A stretch of 64,000 nucleotides of DNA from Guyparkeria sp016278265 (GTDB lineage: Bacteria > Pseudomonadota > Gammaproteobacteria > Halothiobacillales > Halothiobacillaceae). Shown here piece by piece: positions 62,402 to 64,000 of this stretch (the first letter of the stretch is position 1; the number at the start of each line of letters is the position of its first letter). The stretch is from assembly GCF_044582145.1 (NCBI RefSeq), contig NZ_JBDODO010000009.1. One strand, given 5' to 3'. The notes beneath the pieces are model-generated. The model was given only the letters and a program-made list of their open reading frames with translations, did no database searches and had not been told where the DNA came from. Both the position numbers and the translations under genes were made by a program.

Positions 62402-62454
62402 TCCGGCCGCCTTGAGCAGCCACTTGAGGGCGTGCCTTGGTCTCAGTTTGGTGA

Positions 62455-62988
62455 TCAGCCGCGCTTTTTCTTCTCGACGGATCGCTTTTCCTGAGCCAAG
62501 GCCTTCAATTTTTTTAAGTACGCATTCTCCGCTTCCAAATACGCCAAACGTTCATGCAACTCGTCCGTCGTCATGTTTTCCGGCGCCTTGGGGCGCTGGG
62601 CAAGCGGCGGCGAATGGGACTTGTGCTTGGCCATCTTGGGTGGTCTCCCGCGGCGTTTGGGTTCCAGTGCTGCCATGCCACCTTGGGCAAAAGCACGTTG
62701 CCATTGCTGAAGCGTTCTTTGCGCTGGAATGTTGAATATGGCGCAAGTCTGGCGAATGGACCAGCCCTCACTGGCCATTCGGAGCAAGACAGCAGCCTTG
62801 AAAGCAGACGAGTAGCGTCGATGCCGCTTCCTCAGCCCTTCTTCGCCATGCAATTGGTAAACCGCACACCACTTTTCGACCGTGCCGTGGTCAATCCCAA
62901 AGCGCGCCGCTATCGTTCGGCTACCGAAAAGGCCCTGCTCTCGATCTCGGACCACCCGAAGCTTGAATGCCAATGAATATTTGGCCAT
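62455..62988 (-). CDS. IS3-family transposase orfA
   Basis: DNA-binding half of the IS3-type transposase, 177 residues from ATG 62988. It has a helix-turn-helix (SRTIAARFGIDHGTVEKW), a second helix-turn-helix region (SIRQTCAIFNIPAQRTLQQWQ) and a C-terminal leucine-zipper-like coil (DELHERLAYLEAENAYLKKLKAL) used for dimerisation. The A-rich codons near its end (AAG AAA AAG) are the likely -1 slip site into orfB. It appears intact. Confidence 0.9.
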   Translation of the reverse strand: MAKYSLAFKLRVVRDREQGLFGSRTIAARFGIDHGTVEKWCAVYQLHGEEGLRKRHRRYSSAFKAAVLLRMASEGWSIRQTCAIFNIPAQRTLQQWQRAFAQGGMAALEPKRRGRPPKMAKHKSHSPPLAQRPKAPENMTTDELHERLAYLEAENAYLKKLKALAQEKRSVEKKKRG

Positions 62989-63015
62989 AAGAAAACCCCT
63001 GTCAGTTGGATTGGT

Positions 63016-63039
63016 GTCCAACTTTCAGGGGTCACTTCA
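63016..63039 (-). repeat. IS right inverted repeat
   Basis: 24 bases ending GGTCACTTCA on the plus strand; its reverse complement matches the left repeat at 21 of 24 positions (mismatches at 5, 13 and 14). Confidence 0.88.
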
Positions 63040-63043
63040 GACA
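63040..63043 (+). repeat. Target-site duplication, right copy
   Basis: GACA directly after the right inverted repeat, matching 61581-61584. Confidence 0.75.
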
Positions 63044-63055
63044 CGCTGCCTTTTT
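63042..63055. terminator. Right half of the split terminator
   Basis: CACGCTGCC followed by five T. It pairs with 61571-61579 across the IS. For slyD on the minus strand the stem is now interrupted by the element. Confidence 0.8.
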
Positions 63056-63110
63056 AATGTCCGGCTCAATGGCCGGGCGGGACATCCCGCTCGCGCCGAT
63101 CGGCGGTCGA

Positions 63111-63593
63111 TCAGTGCTCGTGACCGTCCGGACCGTGGACGTGACCGTGCTCGATCTCCTCTTCGGAGGCCGGGCGCACGTCCTTGATCTCGACGTCGAA
63201 GTGCAGGGTCTCGCCGGCGAGTTCGTGGTTGCCGTCGAGGGTGATCTCGTCACCGTTGACTTCCTTGATGGTCACCACGGTGACGCCACCTTCGGTCTGA
63301 GCCTGGAAGCGCATGCCCGGCTCGATCTCGTCGACGCCCTGGAACATGGAACGCGGCACGGTCTGGATCATTTCCTCATTGCGCTCGCCATAGGCATCGG
63401 CCGGCTCGATCGAGACAGACAGGTTGTCACCGACCGCCTTGTCGTCCAGCGCCTTTTCCAGGCCCGGGATAATGTTCTGGTGGCCGTGCAGGTAGGCCAT
63501 CGGGCCGGTCTGCTCGGAGCTGTCCATGACTTCTCCGGCATCATTCTTCAGGGTGTAGTCGATGGAAACGACGTGGTCGTTTTGAACTTGCAT
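63111..63593 (-). CDS. slyD: FKBP-type peptidyl-prolyl isomerase SlyD
   Basis: Cytosolic prolyl isomerase and chaperone, also a nickel/metal-binding protein. The 160 residues have the FKBP core (about 1-70), the insert-in-flap chaperone domain (about 70-130, including ERNEEMIQTVPRSMF) and a His-rich C-terminal tail (EHGHVHGPDGHEH) shorter than in E. coli. Start ATG 63593. Downstream transcription should have ended at the terminator now broken by the IS. Confidence 0.95.
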   Translation of the reverse strand: MQVQNDHVVSIDYTLKNDAGEVMDSSEQTGPMAYLHGHQNIIPGLEKALDDKAVGDNLSVSIEPADAYGERNEEMIQTVPRSMFQGVDEIEPGMRFQAQTEGGVTVVTIKEVNGDEITLDGNHELAGETLHFDVEIKDVRPASEEEIEHGHVHGPDGHEH

Positions 63594-63695
63594 TGATTTG
63601 CCTCGCGTGGACGGCTGTGAATGTCGGGGGTGCTCCCGATTCCTACTGCGACGTCAGGATGGACGAGAGGTTCCCCGGACGCGCGGGTAAAGGCC

Positions 63696-64000
63696 CTAGC
63701 GCGTGCTCAGGTGATAAAAGTGGTTAGTGGCGGCGACGAAGCCCGACGGGCTGCCGCAGTCGAAACGCCGTCCCTTGAACCGGTACGCGATTACCTTGCC
63801 TTGTTCGGCCTGTTCGCGCAAGGCGTCGGTGATCTGTATCTCGCCGCCGGTGCCCGGGGGAGTGTCCCGCAGGATGTCGAAGATGTCCGGGGTGAGGATG
63901 TAGCGACCGATGATGGCGAGATTGCCCGGCGCGTCTTCGGCGCTGGGCTTTTCCACCATGTCCGTGACCCGCATGACGTCGTCATCGATGGGCGTGCCGC
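63696..64000 (-). CDS. galU: UTP-glucose-1-phosphate uridylyltransferase, C-terminal part
   Basis: Partial gene running off the right edge. The visible 100 or so residues show VMRVTDMVEKPSAEDAPGNLAIIGRYILTP, TGGEIQITDALREQ and the FKGRRFDCGSPSGFV motif, all diagnostic of GalU, which makes UDP-glucose. The start is outside the window. It lies 102 bases upstream of slyD on the same strand. Confidence 0.93.
   Translation of the reverse strand, partial: GTPIDDDVMRVTDMVEKPSAEDAPGNLAIIGRYILTPDIFDILRDTPPGTGGEIQITDALREQAEQGKVIAYRFKGRRFDCGSPSGFVAATNHFYHLSTR

Larger units (their letters stand above)
61585..63039 (-). mobile_element. IS3-family insertion sequence (1455 bp)
   Basis: Complete element bounded by 24-base inverted repeats (21 of 24 matching) starting TGAA and flanked by GACA duplications. 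It carries overlapping orfA and orfB on the minus strand, with orfB in the -1 frame near an A-rich slip site (GAAAAAG at about 62463-62469), the normal IS3 arrangement. orfB is frameshifted after the catalytic Glu, so this copy is probably inactive unless helped. It lies inside a terminator loop. Confidence 0.9.

Noticed and set aside
1..64000. CRISPR arrays, tRNA or rRNA genes, prophage
   Set aside because: No regularly spaced repeats, cloverleaf sequences, ribosomal RNA stretches or phage genes were seen in any intergenic region.

Overview
The window is a GC-rich, gene-dense piece of a gammaproteobacterial chromosome. A sulfur-oxidising chemolithoautotroph of the Halothiobacillus/Guyparkeria type is the best fit. 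The grounds are a complete ccoNOQP plus ccoGHI cbb3 oxidase region, a soxX-soxA-soxB thiosulfate-oxidation cluster, sulfurtransferase genes next to it, a CbbY-like sugar-phosphate phosphatase usually linked to the Calvin cycle, and standard gammaproteobacterial housekeeping synteny (pilMNOPQ/ponA, rpsU/tsaD, nrdR-rib-nusB-thiL-pgpA, holD position-rimI-prfC). The genus is inferred from gene content only.

Layout. 1-5.1 kb: pilMNOPQ operon on the minus strand, divergent from ponA (PBP1A). 7.7-11.7 kb: a nucleotidyltransferase-like orphan, then hemE, gltD, yqeY and rpsU on the minus strand, divergent from tsaD. 12.9-15.3 kb: plsY, and a bioH-like/bioC pair. 15.5-24.1 kb: ccoNOQP, terminator, then ccoG, ccoH and ccoI. 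24.1-24.6 kb: a cyclic-nucleotide-binding protein without a DNA-binding domain. 24.9-32.3 kb: glyA, nrdR, ribD, ribE, ribBA, ribH, nusB, thiL, pgpA. 32.3-35.7 kb: moaB, DUF3565, rimO and DUF3579 on the minus strand, then a short asparaginase. 35.7-39.2 kb: soxB, soxA, soxX. 39.5-43 kb: a BepA-like protease, a rhodanese, a TusA-like carrier and an exported protein of unknown function. 43.4-49.3 kb: ilvI-ilvH-ilvC, pssA, leuA (with a Leu/Val-rich leader ORF). 49.3-52 kb: divergent holD-like gene, rimI, prfC. 52-61.5 kb: a lipoprotein, a tandem rhodanese, gluQ, slt, sbcB, a CBS protein, an orphan CZB protein, cbbY and a BPSS1780-type membrane protein. 61.6-63.0 kb: an IS3-family element. 63.1-64 kb: slyD and the 3' part of galU, which runs off the right edge.

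How the genes work together. Electrons from thiosulfate oxidation by SoxAX/SoxB would feed cytochromes c and then the cbb3 oxidase. CcoG, CcoH and CcoI supply copper and assembly functions. The rib block makes flavins, ilv/leu makes branched-chain amino acids, and pil makes the type IV pilus alignment/secretin complex.

I see no large novel system, no CRISPR array, no tRNA or rRNA gene and no phage. The most notable signals are small. (1) The IS3 element sits exactly in the loop of a convergent intrinsic terminator and carries a frameshifted orfB. (2) The gene between leuA and rimI looks like a very divergent HolD (psi) with an acidic, Pro-rich linker. (3) There is an unlisted leader-peptide ORF before leuA. 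(4) The RibBA cyclohydrolase II domain is degenerate. (5) There is an orphan CZB zinc-binding protein. (6) soxB is separated from soxXA by a terminator and a long structured leader.
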